Assembly: GCF_902813185.1 (NCBI RefSeq)
Contig: NZ_LR778301.1
Span: forward strand, 2,790,001 to 2,854,000
DNA from: Denitratisoma oestradiolicum
GTDB lineage: Bacteria > Pseudomonadota > Gammaproteobacteria > Burkholderiales > Rhodocyclaceae
DNA: 64,000 nt
Reading direction: 5' to 3'
The translations under genes were made by a program, and so were the position numbers. Each line of letters starts with the position of its first letter. Within the stretch, counting starts at the first letter, position 1. This document shows, piece by piece, positions 16,540 to 25,163 of this stretch. The notes beneath the pieces are model-generated. The model ran no database searches, was not told where the DNA came from, and was given only the letters and a program-made list of their open reading frames with translations.

Positions 16540-18725
16540 CCTTCCTCCCTGATGTCGCCCGCTTTCCCCTGCGCATCGGCGCTGATCCCGAGACCTTGAG
16601 CCACCTCCAGCGGGAACCCCTGCTGTTCGCCGCCCACTATGCGGCCCTGCAGCGGGTCGTGAAATGGCCCGAGTCCATCTTGCGCATCACCAGCGCCGTC
16701 AATGCCCGCTATGCCCAGCACGACGAGGTCCTGAAACTGATCGAGACCCTGCGCAGTCAGGTCCCCATGGCCCTGTCCGCCGATCTGGCCCGCAGTCTGG
16801 CGGAAGGCCTGGAACTCCATGACACCTTTCAACAGGACCCCACCGAGTACGCCCAGACCTGCGAGAACTTCCTGGAAGCCTACAGTCGTTCCCTGGTCGA
16901 GGAAATCGACGCCGGGGAAGACAGCGCCACTGGCCGACTCGAAATCCTGTCGGCCCTGATGGCCTTCTCCCCGGCAGAAACCCAGGTGCTGCGCTACGCC
17001 CTGTGCTGCACCGTCCATCCTCCCCTGCAACTCTTCACCCGCCTCTTCTGCGAACAGCGGGTTGATCGGAACCAGTTCTGGCAGATCACTCTGGAGATGG
17101 ATGCTAAAACCCTCAGTACCGCCCTCTCGTCCCGGGGGCGACTGGCCGGCACCCGGATGTTCCACACCACCCAGACCCATCCTTCCCTCTCGGAGTTCTG
17201 GGCAGAACTGCTGATCAACACCGGCATCCCCCTCACTACCTGCATCCTCCAGCCCCTTGAACCCCAGGGGACCTCGGGAGAAACCTCCCGACTGCCCCCC
17301 GAGGACCGGGAAATCCTGGAAGCCCTGCTGTATCCCCGGGAGGTAGGTCTGCTGGGCATCAACGCCTTGCTCTACGGCAAGACCGCCCGGGACAAGCATC
17401 GCCTGGCCCGGAGCCTGATCCTGGCCTCCGGCGCCATCCCCTATACCCTCAACCCCGACATTCCCGATGGGGATCGGCCCACCGCGGTGATGATGGCCCA
17501 GTGCCTCCTGGCCCAGCGTCCGGAACGGACGGTCCTGGTGGTGGAGAAGGCTCAGAGCGTGCTGACCCGGGTCTATCCGGAGGTCTTCGGCTTCATGGGT
17601 TTTTTGGATGAGGCTGCGGATGCCCAGCCCCTGGATCAGCGCATCCTGGGAGAGAACCCCATCCCCACCCTGTGGCTGAGCCATGAGGCCAACCGGCTCC
17701 ATCCGGAGACCCTGGGTCGCTTCCTGTTCCATGCCGAAGCCCTGAAGGGCACCCGGGCGGACCGGAAGGTCATGGTGGAGTCCCTGATCGAGACCCTGCC
17801 GGTGGCCCCTCGCACCAAGCTGGAACTGGTCAAGCTGGAAGGCCTCTCGGAACAGCAGGTGAGCTCGGCCAAGTCCCTGGCAAAAATCACTGCCGGACGT
17901 TCTCGGCGCACCTACGCCCGCCATCTGCTCCTGGCGGCCCAGCGCAGCCAGAAGGCCCTGGCCCGGAAGAACAAGGATGAAGCCCGGATGCCGGTCACCC
18001 AGTACAGCCTGGACTATCTCAATTCCGCGGGACGGTTCGGTCCGGCCAAGATCCTCCAGTCACTGCGCCTACGGCCCCAGGCGAGTCTGTGCCTCTACGG
18101 CCTGCCCGGTACCGGCAAGACCCAGTTCGCCGAGCACCTGGCCCAGGAATTGGGCTACCCCCTCCTGACCAAGCGGGCCTCGGAGCTCTTCGACAAATAT
18201 GTGGGGGAGTCGGAGAAACGGATGAGCGAGGCCTTCGATCAGGCCGAGGAGGAAGGGGCCATCCTGCTGCTGGACGAGGCGGACTCCTTTCTGGCGGATC
18301 GTACCCGCAGTCGGCACCAGTGGGAGGTCTCCATCGTCAATGAACTCCTGCAGCAGATAGAGCGCTTCGAGGGGATCTTCATCTGTGCCACCAACCTGTA
18401 CTCCCATCTGGACATTGCTGCCCTTCGACGCTTTACCTTCAAGCTGGAGTTCCTGCCCCTGAATTTCGAGCAGCGCTGGGAAATGTTCCTGAATGAGGCG
18501 GACCTGAGGAACAAACCCTTGAGCACCTCCCAGCAGGCGGACTACGAAGAGCGGTTGATCCTCATGAAGAACCTGACCCCGGGGGATTTTGCGACGGTGA
18601 AGCGTCAGTGCCTGCTACTGGGAGAGAGCCTGTCTCCCCGGGAATGGCTGGATCAGCTGGAACTGGAGGTCCAGGCCAAGCAGCGGCAGAGTGAGGACTA
18701 TCGAGCCGGGGAGGTTGCGGCATGA
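16536..18725 (+). CDS. AAA+ ATPase, 729 aa
   Basis: An ATP-driven remodelling enzyme. The first 450 residues are helical and unassigned. The C-terminal AAA+ module has Walker A GLPGTGKT (near residues 522-529), the KYVGESEKRM segment typical of the classic AAA (FtsH/proteasomal/spastin-like) clade, Walker B LLLLDEADS (near 576-584), sensor 1 CATN (near 617) and arginines in ALRRFTFKLEF. A segment near residue 285 (LLYGKTARDKHRLARSL) sits where a degenerate first nucleotide-binding domain could lie, but the loop is not canonical. The gene overlaps its neighbours by four bases on both sides. It is probably the motor of the unnamed module; the substrate is unknown. Confidence 0.85.
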   Translation: MTFLPDVARFPLRIGADPETLSHLQREPLLFAAHYAALQRVVKWPESILRITSAVNARYAQHDEVLKLIETLRSQVPMALSADLARSLAEGLELHDTFQQDPTEYAQTCENFLEAYSRSLVEEIDAGEDSATGRLEILSALMAFSPAETQVLRYALCCTVHPPLQLFTRLFCEQRVDRNQFWQITLEMDAKTLSTALSSRGRLAGTRMFHTTQTHPSLSEFWAELLINTGIPLTTCILQPLEPQGTSGETSRLPPEDREILEALLYPREVGLLGINALLYGKTARDKHRLARSLILASGAIPYTLNPDIPDGDRPTAVMMAQCLLAQRPERTVLVVEKAQSVLTRVYPEVFGFMGFLDEAADAQPLDQRILGENPIPTLWLSHEANRLHPETLGRFLFHAEALKGTRADRKVMVESLIETLPVAPRTKLELVKLEGLSEQQVSSAKSLAKITAGRSRRTYARHLLLAAQRSQKALARKNKDEARMPVTQYSLDYLNSAGRFGPAKILQSLRLRPQASLCLYGLPGTGKTQFAEHLAQELGYPLLTKRASELFDKYVGESEKRMSEAFDQAEEEGAILLLDEADSFLADRTRSRHQWEVSIVNELLQQIERFEGIFICATNLYSHLDIAALRRFTFKLEFLPLNFEQRWEMFLNEADLRNKPLSTSQQADYEERLILMKNLTPGDFATVKRQCLLLGESLSPREWLDQLELEVQAKQRQSEDYRAGEVAA

Positions 18726-18985
18726 AATCCCAGCGCAATGTTCCCACGGTGTCCGCTCCCCCCACGGACAAGCTTACCGCCCCTCATACCACCCAACCCC
18801 ATGCTCCGAACTTGGTGGGTCAGGTGGGACTCATCGGGGGCGCGGTGATGCTGTGTCTGGTGATCCTGGCCAGCGCCACTGAAAGCACGGGCGTGTGGAT
18901 CGGCACGGGCCTCATGGGTCTGGTCTGGCTGGGCCTGGTGGTCATTGGCCAAATCATCGTGGACAAACAAGGAGAGAAACCGTGA
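18722..18985 (+). CDS. Two-pass small membrane protein, unknown
   Basis: An 87-residue protein with a polar N-terminus and two hydrophobic helices (VGLIGGAVMLCLVILASA and GTGLMGLVWLGLVVIGQII), giving a hairpin in the membrane. The start overlaps the AAA+ stop (ATGA) and its own stop overlaps the next ATG. No family is recognised; context makes it a subunit of the same module. Confidence 0.6.
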   Translation: MKSQRNVPTVSAPPTDKLTAPHTTQPHAPNLVGQVGLIGGAVMLCLVILASATESTGVWIGTGLMGLVWLGLVVIGQIIVDKQGEKP

Positions 18986-19308
18986 TGACACTGAAGGATG
19001 AATTTCAATCCGGACTTAAAACCGGTTTACGCCCCTTCCGGGCGGCCTGTGGGGTCTTGCTGCCGGTGTTTCTGGGGGCGGCAGTTCTCATGGCCCTGGG
19101 GGTGGCCCTGCTGATGGGGACGACGGACTATGCCGGCCACCGCCCAGCCTGGGCCCAGGGCCTCAGCGAAGTCCTGATCCTGCTGGGGGCTCTGGGGCTG
19201 ACGGTGGGATGTCTTCGGGGCTGGTGGGTCATGTTCCAAGTGGCGTTTCCCCATCGTATAGCAAAACACCCGGATACCGGTCCCGACAAGGAGGAAGACC
19301 CCTCATGA
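18985..19308 (+). CDS. Two-pass membrane protein, unknown
   Basis: A 107-residue protein with two hydrophobic segments (GVLLPVFLGAAVLMALGVALL and GLSEVLILLGALGLTVG) and a charged tail ending DKEEDPS. AAGGAG precedes the ATG, which shares a base with the previous stop (TGATG). The end overlaps the phosphatase start (ATGA). The frame is open further upstream but without a site. Confidence 0.6.
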   Translation: MTLKDEFQSGLKTGLRPFRAACGVLLPVFLGAAVLMALGVALLMGTTDYAGHRPAWAQGLSEVLILLGALGLTVGCLRGWWVMFQVAFPHRIAKHPDTGPDKEEDPS

Positions 19309-19955
19309 CGATCCTGAGTGTGGACTTTATTCCCCGGCGCAAGGCGGAAGCCCTGACGGTGGAGGAGGCAACGGCGGTGATTTCCATTAACGAACCCGAA
19401 TCCGGGATGGCCCCGCTGGCAGCGTTTCCCGAAATCCTGCGGCTGGCGTTTCACGATGTGGATAGCCAGGATTACGCCGACTGGGTGCTGTTTGACGATG
19501 CCCAAGGCCAGGAGGTCATCGGGTTCGTCGAGCGACTCCATGCCTCACCCATAGCCCATCACCTCAAGGTGCATTGCCGGGCGGGGATTTCTCGCTCAGC
19601 GGCGGTGGCGCTCTACGTGGCCGAGGCCACGGGCTGTGAGTTCCTGCGACGGCCCTTTGCGGGGCTGGCCAACAAGCTGATGCTGGAGATTCTGTCCCGG
19701 GCTTCAGGACTTCCGCTCAAACGGCCCCGGGCACTGCCCAAGCGGGAACGGTTCCAGGTGGAGGTCAGCCGGAATTTTGAGACGGGACTGGCCGAGGTTC
19801 GGGTAGTCAATGGGGTCACTGGGGAGGAAATCGTCCAGGAAGCGCCCATGCTGGAGGTTCCCCAGTTAGTGACGGCAGGCCTGCAGCGGGTCTGGGGGAT
19901 TGCTAATCCGCCCTCGGCCCACCATGTGACGAATTGGGATCATTTGGAGGGGTGA
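19305..19955 (+). CDS. Dual-specificity/tyrosine phosphatase-like protein
   Basis: A 216-residue cytoplasmic protein containing VHCRAGISRSAAVAL (near residues 87-101), the HC(X5)R phosphatase loop with catalytic Cys and Arg followed by Ser. An upstream Asp in HDVDSQDYADW could be the general acid. The first 120 residues resemble the compact phosphatase fold; the last 80 are unassigned. AAGGAGG lies upstream of ATG 19305, and the start overlaps the previous stop. A Cys phosphatase in one transcription unit with an AAA+ ATPase and membrane proteins is unusual; it may act on protein, lipid or nucleotide phosphates. Confidence 0.75.
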   Translation: MTILSVDFIPRRKAEALTVEEATAVISINEPESGMAPLAAFPEILRLAFHDVDSQDYADWVLFDDAQGQEVIGFVERLHASPIAHHLKVHCRAGISRSAAVALYVAEATGCEFLRRPFAGLANKLMLEILSRASGLPLKRPRALPKRERFQVEVSRNFETGLAEVRVVNGVTGEEIVQEAPMLEVPQLVTAGLQRVWGIANPPSAHHVTNWDHLEG

Positions 19956-20134
19956 GGAGGACGGACCGGGCGACGAGCCAGGAAGCGCTATTCCAGCGGA
20001 AACGGGGGCGAGGGAGATCGCGACTCTGGACAGCCGATCTGAAGCCCATTCAGGGACTCTTCGGCCGTCAATGCAGGGGTAACTGACCGGCAGTGAAGCG
20101 CAGGAATCTACGGATCTGAGAAAGGAAAAATCGA

Positions 20135-20251
20135 ATGGATCTTCAACAAACCCTGATGGGACTGGGCATCCTGGCGGTAGTCGTGGGCCTGATCGTCCTG
20201 GGTATTGTGGGAATTCACCACTGGGAAGAACGGCAAGAGAAGGACTCGTAA
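20135..20251 (+). CDS. 38-aa membrane peptide
   Basis: AAAGGA lies upstream of the ATG and the reading MDLQQTLMGLGILAVVVGLI gives one transmembrane helix, then IVGIHHWEERQEKDS as a charged tail. It comes 180 bases after the phosphatase gene, on the same strand, in a stretch that otherwise shows nothing. Coding is supported by the ribosome binding site and the membrane helix; the role is unknown. Confidence 0.5.
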   Translation: MDLQQTLMGLGILAVVVGLIVLGIVGIHHWEERQEKDS

Positions 20252-20292
20252 GAGTCTTGCCCAGCACAGCTGAAGAAAAGGCTGAGAGTAAA

Positions 20293-20313
20293 GGGCCGCC
20301 CATCGGGCGGCCC
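20293..20313 (-). terminator. GC-rich hairpin between convergent genes
   Basis: GGGCCGCCC and GGGCGGCCC form a 9-bp stem around ATC. On the minus strand it is followed by TTTACT, so it best serves the HU-like gene ending at 20325; it may also stop the operon from the left. Confidence 0.7.
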
Positions 20314-20324
20314 TGCGGAGATGC

Positions 20325-20759
20325 CTAGAGGGCAGCGTCCTTAAGTTTCTTCAAGGGACGAATCCGAAGCTTTACGGTGGCAGGCTTGGCGGCGAACCAC
20401 TGCTCTTCCTTGGTGAAGGGATTGATGCCCTTGCGCTTGGGCTTGGCGGGCACCTTCTGGGCCACGACCTTGAGGAGTCCAGGCAGCAGGAATTCACCCA
20501 GGCCCTTCTTGTTCACCGATGCCAGGGCGGCGGCCTCCAGGGCGGCCATGACCTTCTTCACCTCCTTGGCCTCGACCCCCGAGGTTTCCGCCAGGAAGGC
20601 GGTCAAGGTGGTCTTGTTGAAGGCGGTCTTGATGGGTTTGACTGCGGCGGGGGCGGCCTTGGTGGCCGGTTTGGCGACGACCTTTTTGGCAGGGGCCTTG
20701 GCGGCCGGTTTCTTGGCAGGCTTGGCTGCAGGTTTTGCGGCGGGTTTCTTGGTGGCCAT
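20325..20759 (-). CDS. HU-like DNA-binding protein with Lys/Ala/Pro-rich tail
   Basis: A nucleoid-type DNA-binding protein of 144 residues. The first 45 residues are a histone-H1-like low-complexity tail of repeated KPAAK/KKPA units. The HU/IHF-like fold follows (FNKTTLTAFLAETSGV, then LPGLLKVVAQKVPAKPKRKGINPFTKEEQWFAAKP in part), ending with KLRIRPLKKLKDAAL. AAGGAG lies six bases before ATG 20759, which I prefer to the longer reading. It is convergent with the AAA+/phosphatase run and may be the element's own architectural protein. Confidence 0.85.
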   Translation of the reverse strand: MATKKPAAKPAAKPAKKPAAKAPAKKVVAKPATKAAPAAVKPIKTAFNKTTLTAFLAETSGVEAKEVKKVMAALEAAALASVNKKGLGEFLLPGLLKVVAQKVPAKPKRKGINPFTKEEQWFAAKPATVKLRIRPLKKLKDAAL

Positions 20760-20930
20760 GGTGGGCTCCTTCAATCTATGGAATGGAAAGTACTGCCTGG
20801 GGATTGTAAGGAGCCCCCTTAATGCCTATGGAGGGAAATAGGGCTGGATGACGGCATAGTTCAATTTGTCATGGGAATGGCAGGCGTGCCAGCTCCTGAA
20901 AAATTGAACTCCGGTAATGACGTTCCCGTC

Positions 20931-21158
20931 TCAGTGATCCGCCAACTGCTTCAGGGTCGCCTGGACCTTGCGCTTGCCCATCTTTTTAAGAATGGCGAGC
21001 TTCGTCAGCTGTTCCTGACTGGGCCAGGAACTGCCGGCTTCCCAGTTGTAAACCGTCTGAGTGGAGACCTGGAGGATCAATGCCGGCTGTGCAACTTTCG
21101 CTTTTTTCTTTTTAAGCCGGAAAGTCACGAAAATCGACGCGTTTCGGACCGATGACAT
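20931..21158 (-). CDS. Helix-turn-helix (XRE-type) DNA-binding protein, short
   Basis: A 75-residue protein with LILQVSTQTVYNWEAGSSWP, the helix-turn-helix of XRE-type regulators, then EQLTKLAILKKMGKRKVQATLKQLA. This ending is known from small HTH proteins with the pattern YNWExG..P...QL..L..L...GKR. The N-terminus is basic (RLKKKKAKVAQ) and shorter than usual, so it may be truncated or use another start. Divergent from the gene at 21254. Confidence 0.6.
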   Translation of the reverse strand: MSSVRNASIFVTFRLKKKKAKVAQPALILQVSTQTVYNWEAGSSWPSQEQLTKLAILKKMGKRKVQATLKQLADH

Positions 21159-21253
21159 TGCCTAGATATGTCAGATTCCCCTCCATCCAATTTGAGTCAT
21201 ACCGACTTGAGTTGGTATGTAATCCAAATTGAAAAATTTATAGGGGAATTATT

Positions 21254-22066
21254 ATGGATGGAATAACTAATCCTCGCAGCATATTGGTCCTGCGCCAAAA
21301 AGACGATTTACCAGTTCGTGTAGCCGGAGAGTACGTGGTTGGCCCTCTTGGGAGTGTCCAGTGGCGGGAGCTTGAAAACAATGCCATTAGGATAATACGG
21401 GCTATTACCTCCACCCTAGCTATACCGACCGAGACCCTTTTTATCGAAGAGTTCTCGGGACTCTCATCCCCGTTCTCTCCCGTGGGGCTCTCAATTTCTG
21501 CGTCGCCAGGAGCCGCTGGTGATGCATTGCTTGAGAGAGCCAATGAAGTTCGTGCTATCGCTCAAACCTACCAAAAGGAAATCCAGAAAAGTGCGCGCAT
21601 GGGGCAGGAATCTCTATTGAATTCTCCAGCAGCTCTGAATTCTGAGGCCGAATGGAGGCTGAAAGAGCAGGTGCAGACCGATCTGACGGTCATCGGGGGT
21701 AAGCACATCCGGCGGCCGATGGTGCTGGAAACAGGACCAGATGATAAGTTGATTCTCAGTGGCCGATTCGGACCCAGGCCGCCCGTGCAACGCAAGCCGC
21801 CTGTCATGATTAAAATCGTCGGTACAATAGCTGGGATTAGAACCTACCACAAACTAATAGAAATTCTGGTTAATGAATGTAAGGTGGAGGAGTTTGGATG
21901 CGATCCAAATAAATTTGCCCATAAGCTTCGAGAAGCGGTCTACACACCTCGCCGCTTCGAATTTAGCATCCTTGTGACTACAGATGCACAGGGCAAGATG
22001 CAACGAGAGCTATTCCATCCGCATGAGATTGAACCATTAAACGTAATGCAAAATAAATTGCTCTGA
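21254..22066 (+). CDS. Hypothetical protein, 270 aa
   Basis: I do not recognise this protein. AGGGGA precedes the ATG. The first 130 residues are mixed, and the C-terminal half (IKIVGTIAGIRTYHKLIEILV, then FAHKLREAVYTPRRFEFSILVT) looks like an alpha/beta domain. There is no signal peptide, membrane segment or known catalytic motif. Base composition is poorer in G+C than the operon to its left, which suits recent transfer. It is a lone accessory gene between an HTH gene and an IS200-type remnant. Confidence 0.55.
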   Translation: MDGITNPRSILVLRQKDDLPVRVAGEYVVGPLGSVQWRELENNAIRIIRAITSTLAIPTETLFIEEFSGLSSPFSPVGLSISASPGAAGDALLERANEVRAIAQTYQKEIQKSARMGQESLLNSPAALNSEAEWRLKEQVQTDLTVIGGKHIRRPMVLETGPDDKLILSGRFGPRPPVQRKPPVMIKIVGTIAGIRTYHKLIEILVNECKVEEFGCDPNKFAHKLREAVYTPRRFEFSILVTTDAQGKMQRELFHPHEIEPLNVMQNKLL

Positions 22067-22175
22067 GCTGAGCTCAGAGGTAGCCAGTTCTGTACGCACC
22101 TTGAGACCGGTCGTCAATCGTAGAGTCCAAAGGCTCAAGCAACAATTTATTTGGCATCTACTTAACTCATAGAGG

Positions 22176-22584
22176 TAAGCCCCCGACTTTGCCGGGGGAC
22201 TCACCAAGGTTTGACCTTTACGACGGTCTGCGTGAATTTCTAATCTCTGCCAAGAGAAAGGAGATTCACGATGAAAGAGTACCAGAGCCTGAGCCATACG
22301 AGATGGGACTGCAAATATCACGTGGTGTTTATACCGAAGCGGTGGAAGAAGCGTGTCTTCGGAGCGCTGCGGAAGCATTTGGGCGAGATGTTTCACGAAT
22401 TGGTTTTGCACAAGGAAGCGAAGATCGTCGAAGGGCACCTGATAGGCGACCACGTACAATCTGCATCAGCATTCCGCCGAAATACGCTGTATCGAATGTG
22501 GTCGGGTACCTGAAGGGGAAAAGCACGATTCAGATTGCACGGAAGTTTGGAGGGCGACAGAAGAACTTCACAGGCGACCCATTC
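22176..22584 (+). pseudogene. IS200-type TnpA remnant, frameshifted and 3'-truncated
   Basis: The left-end hairpin (CCCCCG and CGGGGG around 22180-22198) is present, then a tnpA reading from ATG 22271 (SLSHTRWDCKYHVVFIPKR). The frame breaks near 22460: GDHVQSAS replaces the expected GDHVHM. The rest continues in another frame (ISIPPKYAVSNVVGYLKGK) until FTGDPF near 22583, where it meets the cytochrome gene. The broken HUH motif and missing catalytic Tyr region make it inactive. Confidence 0.8.
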
Positions 22585-22588
22585 CCAC

Positions 22589-23020
22589 TCATTGATAAGG
22601 CTCGATCTTGATCTGACCCAGCGCCTCCAAATTAGACGATAAATCCTTATCTCCCGGAGGGTACTTATTTGAGCTCAATATGAAGGCCAGAGCGTCAACA
22701 TAGTCTGATTTACTCAGTCGCCCTGGGCTTTCGGGCGGCATAGTAGAATATGCCTTTTGAAACAAGTCTTTTAAGGTTAGGCCATTCCATTTGTTTTGAA
22801 AACCATCTCCCACCAAGGGTGGGGTGTTACCTTCCCCACCCAACAGTGAGATGGAATGGCAGCTGGCACACGCCTCGATGATGACCCCTTGCCCGCGTTT
22901 TGCTTGGGCTTGGCTGAAGACCCCATTCTTCACCGAAGTGGCCGCATGTGCCCAACTACCTGTGCCAGTTAAAGAAACAGTAAGAACGCAAAAACATAGC
23001 CAGTGAAGGTTAACCTGCAT
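22589..23020 (-). CDS. Periplasmic c-type cytochrome, partner of the PQQ dehydrogenase
   Basis: A monohaem cytochrome c of 143 residues that should take electrons from the quinoprotein. It has a signal peptide (LHWLCFCVLTVSLTGTGSWAHA), the haem site CASCH, and a methionine ligand candidate in YSTMPPESPGRL. AGGATGG precedes the ATG. It follows the dehydrogenase gene after eight bases, so both are one operon. The IS200-type remnant abuts its 3' end without removing the C-terminus. Confidence 0.9.
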   Translation of the reverse strand: MQVNLHWLCFCVLTVSLTGTGSWAHAATSVKNGVFSQAQAKRGQGVIIEACASCHSISLLGGEGNTPPLVGDGFQNKWNGLTLKDLFQKAYSTMPPESPGRLSKSDYVDALAFILSSNKYPPGDKDLSSNLEALGQIKIEPYQ

Positions 23021-23028
23021 TTTCCATC

Positions 23029-25008
23029 CTAGTCAGTCGTTAACGCTACCAATTCGGCGGGTTTACCCACCCCTCCAACAGCCACAACGATGTATTGTCG
23101 CCCACGGATCGCATAGGTCATGGGCACCCCCGACTGACTGGCAGGAAGCTCAAATTCGGAGACGATTTCGCCGGTGCGCTTGTCATAGGCGCGGAATTTG
23201 TTACCGCCTGATTCGGAGGGAGTAGCGAAAAGACCGGCACCCTCGCCAGCAAACAACAGCGACTTGGTTACCATGATGCCGGCGCGTTCGGGCGTTCCGG
23301 TGCGCGGCAAATTGACACCCTTCAGAGCGGGATGGTTTTTGATCCACGCCGGTGTGTCGGCGTTGGCGACCATCCACAGATGGTCACCGGTATTGAGGTC
23401 GATCGCCGTGATGCGCCCGTATGGTGGTTTGATTAGCGGTAATCCTTGTGGGCCAAAGTATTTCGGCGAAGTATCGCCCGGTGCCGACATGGCTTTGACC
23501 GCCACCGACGGCGCAGGCTGTCCCGGGATGCGGTAGGGACTTGGACCGAACAAGTATGTGCTGGAGGCGATATATATAATGCCCGTTTCAGGATCTGCCG
23601 CCCCCCCCTGCCAATTCGCACCGCCGGATGGGCTGGGAAGTTTAAGCACGCCGTTCTTACCATTGCGCGGTGGGGCCGGCGGCGTAAACATATCCCCCAA
23701 TTCGTACTGGGAGATAATTTCTATCGCTTCTTTACGCAACACTGGTGTGAAATCGATCAGATTTTCCTGGCTGACGGCTTGCACATCGAACGGTGCAGGC
23801 CACGTTGGGTAAGGCTGCGTACGCGCGGTTTTTTCGCCCGGTACACCGGACGGCGGAACCTTCTTTTCAATGATCGGCCAGACGGGTTTTCCGGTAACTC
23901 GGTCGAAGACGTAGACCCAAGCCTGTTTGGTCAGTTGCGCGACAGCTTTGATCTTTTTGCCTTTGACTTTGATGTCCAACAGAATCGGCGCTGTCGGAAT
24001 ATCGTAGTCCCAGATGCCGTGATGGACAAATTGAAAATGCCAAACGCGTTTCCCGGTCTTGGCATCAAGACACACTAAGCTTTCGGCAAACAGGTTGTCG
24101 CCGGGGCGATCACCACCATAGAAATCGTTGGTTGGCGTTTCTACAGGTAGATAGACGTAGCCAAGTTCAGGATCAGCCGACATCATGGCCCATACGCCAG
24201 TATTGCCAGTGTAGACCTCAGACCCATTCTCCCAAGTCTCGTAGCCGAACTCGCCCGGCTTCGGGATGGTGTGAAATATCCATTCACGCTTGCCGGTACG
24301 GACGTTATAGCCGCGGACGTAAGATTTGACGTTTTCTTTCGATGCTGCAATCGACCCCATTGCCCCGCCGACGACAATGATATCGCCGACAATGATCGCC
24401 GGCGAGCTTGAACCGATTTTCCCATCCTCAGGTTCTGGCTGATCGAAATCCTTGTAGAGGTCGACAATCCCACCCTGCCCGAACTGCTCAACAGGACGGC
24501 CAGTGGTCGCATTAAGTTGAACCATATGGTAGCCGGCGGTAATCAGAACGATGCGCTTATCGTCCTTGCCGTCAGTCCAGTAGGCGACACCGCGATGATA
24601 GGGGCGTGGTGCGACCCGCCCACGTGCACCTTCGTCAAGCCGATACATCCAAAGTGTTTCGCCGGTCTGAGCGTCGACAGCAACCGCTGTCCGCCGCGTG
24701 CCTGCCATGAAATAGAGAACGCCGTCGACCATCAACGGCGTCTCTTCCATGTTGTATTCAGGCCGAGTGCCGAAGTTCTCACTCTTCCAGCGCCACGCGA
24801 TCTTGAGGTTTTTGACGTTGTCGCGATTGATGAGGTCCAGCGATGAATATTTTGTGCTGGCTGGATCTCTACCGTAATAGTGCCACTCATCGACTGGCGC
24901 ACTTTGCTGGGCTGTCGGTTCGGCCGCATCAAGCGACGTGGCCGACAAAAAATCAGCAAACACCAAACCTAACGCTAATCCGGTCCATACCTGTTTCGCG
25001 CACGACAT
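23029..25008 (-). CDS. PQQ-dependent dehydrogenase (quinoprotein, glucose-dehydrogenase-like)
   Basis: A periplasmic quinoprotein of 659 residues that oxidises an alcohol or sugar using PQQ and passes electrons to the adjacent cytochrome c. A signal peptide (KQVWTGLALGLVFADFLSATSLDA) precedes DEWHYYGRDPASTKYSSLDLI, the typical start of the eight-bladed propeller. Repeated blade motifs follow, such as AVDAQTGETLWMY, CLDAKTGKRVWHFQ, ITAIDLNTGDHLWM and AYDKRTGEIVSEF. The soluble form, without the five N-terminal membrane helices of Gcd, resembles the soluble alcohol/glucose-dehydrogenase group. AAGGA precedes ATG 25008. The substrate is not predictable. An IS1595 copy lies 155 bases upstream of its start. 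Confidence 0.9.
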   Translation of the reverse strand: MSCAKQVWTGLALGLVFADFLSATSLDAAEPTAQQSAPVDEWHYYGRDPASTKYSSLDLINRDNVKNLKIAWRWKSENFGTRPEYNMEETPLMVDGVLYFMAGTRRTAVAVDAQTGETLWMYRLDEGARGRVAPRPYHRGVAYWTDGKDDKRIVLITAGYHMVQLNATTGRPVEQFGQGGIVDLYKDFDQPEPEDGKIGSSSPAIIVGDIIVVGGAMGSIAASKENVKSYVRGYNVRTGKREWIFHTIPKPGEFGYETWENGSEVYTGNTGVWAMMSADPELGYVYLPVETPTNDFYGGDRPGDNLFAESLVCLDAKTGKRVWHFQFVHHGIWDYDIPTAPILLDIKVKGKKIKAVAQLTKQAWVYVFDRVTGKPVWPIIEKKVPPSGVPGEKTARTQPYPTWPAPFDVQAVSQENLIDFTPVLRKEAIEIISQYELGDMFTPPAPPRNGKNGVLKLPSPSGGANWQGGAADPETGIIYIASSTYLFGPSPYRIPGQPAPSVAVKAMSAPGDTSPKYFGPQGLPLIKPPYGRITAIDLNTGDHLWMVANADTPAWIKNHPALKGVNLPRTGTPERAGIMVTKSLLFAGEGAGLFATPSESGGNKFRAYDKRTGEIVSEFELPASQSGVPMTYAIRGRQYIVVAVGGVGKPAELVALTTD

Positions 25009-25163
25009 CAATCTATCCTTCCAACTCCACTTAATTCGGATTACTCTTTTTTCTCGCTTTGGCCGGTCACCAACAGCACCTGAAATTTGCGTCGGGAAGG
25101 AAATAGCTTATTTCATGTTAGGTTTTCACTTTCATTTTGGACTGCCGTCATATCAAGGCGCGA

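Noticed and set aside
16521..17924. 467-codon minus-strand frame
   Set aside because: Antisense to the AAA+ gene; Gly/Gln-rich composition is typical of a shadow frame in GC-rich DNA.
14579..24000. Second copy of the tRNA-fMet 3' end as an island border
   Set aside because: No matching sequence was seen on reading; an exact search could overturn this.
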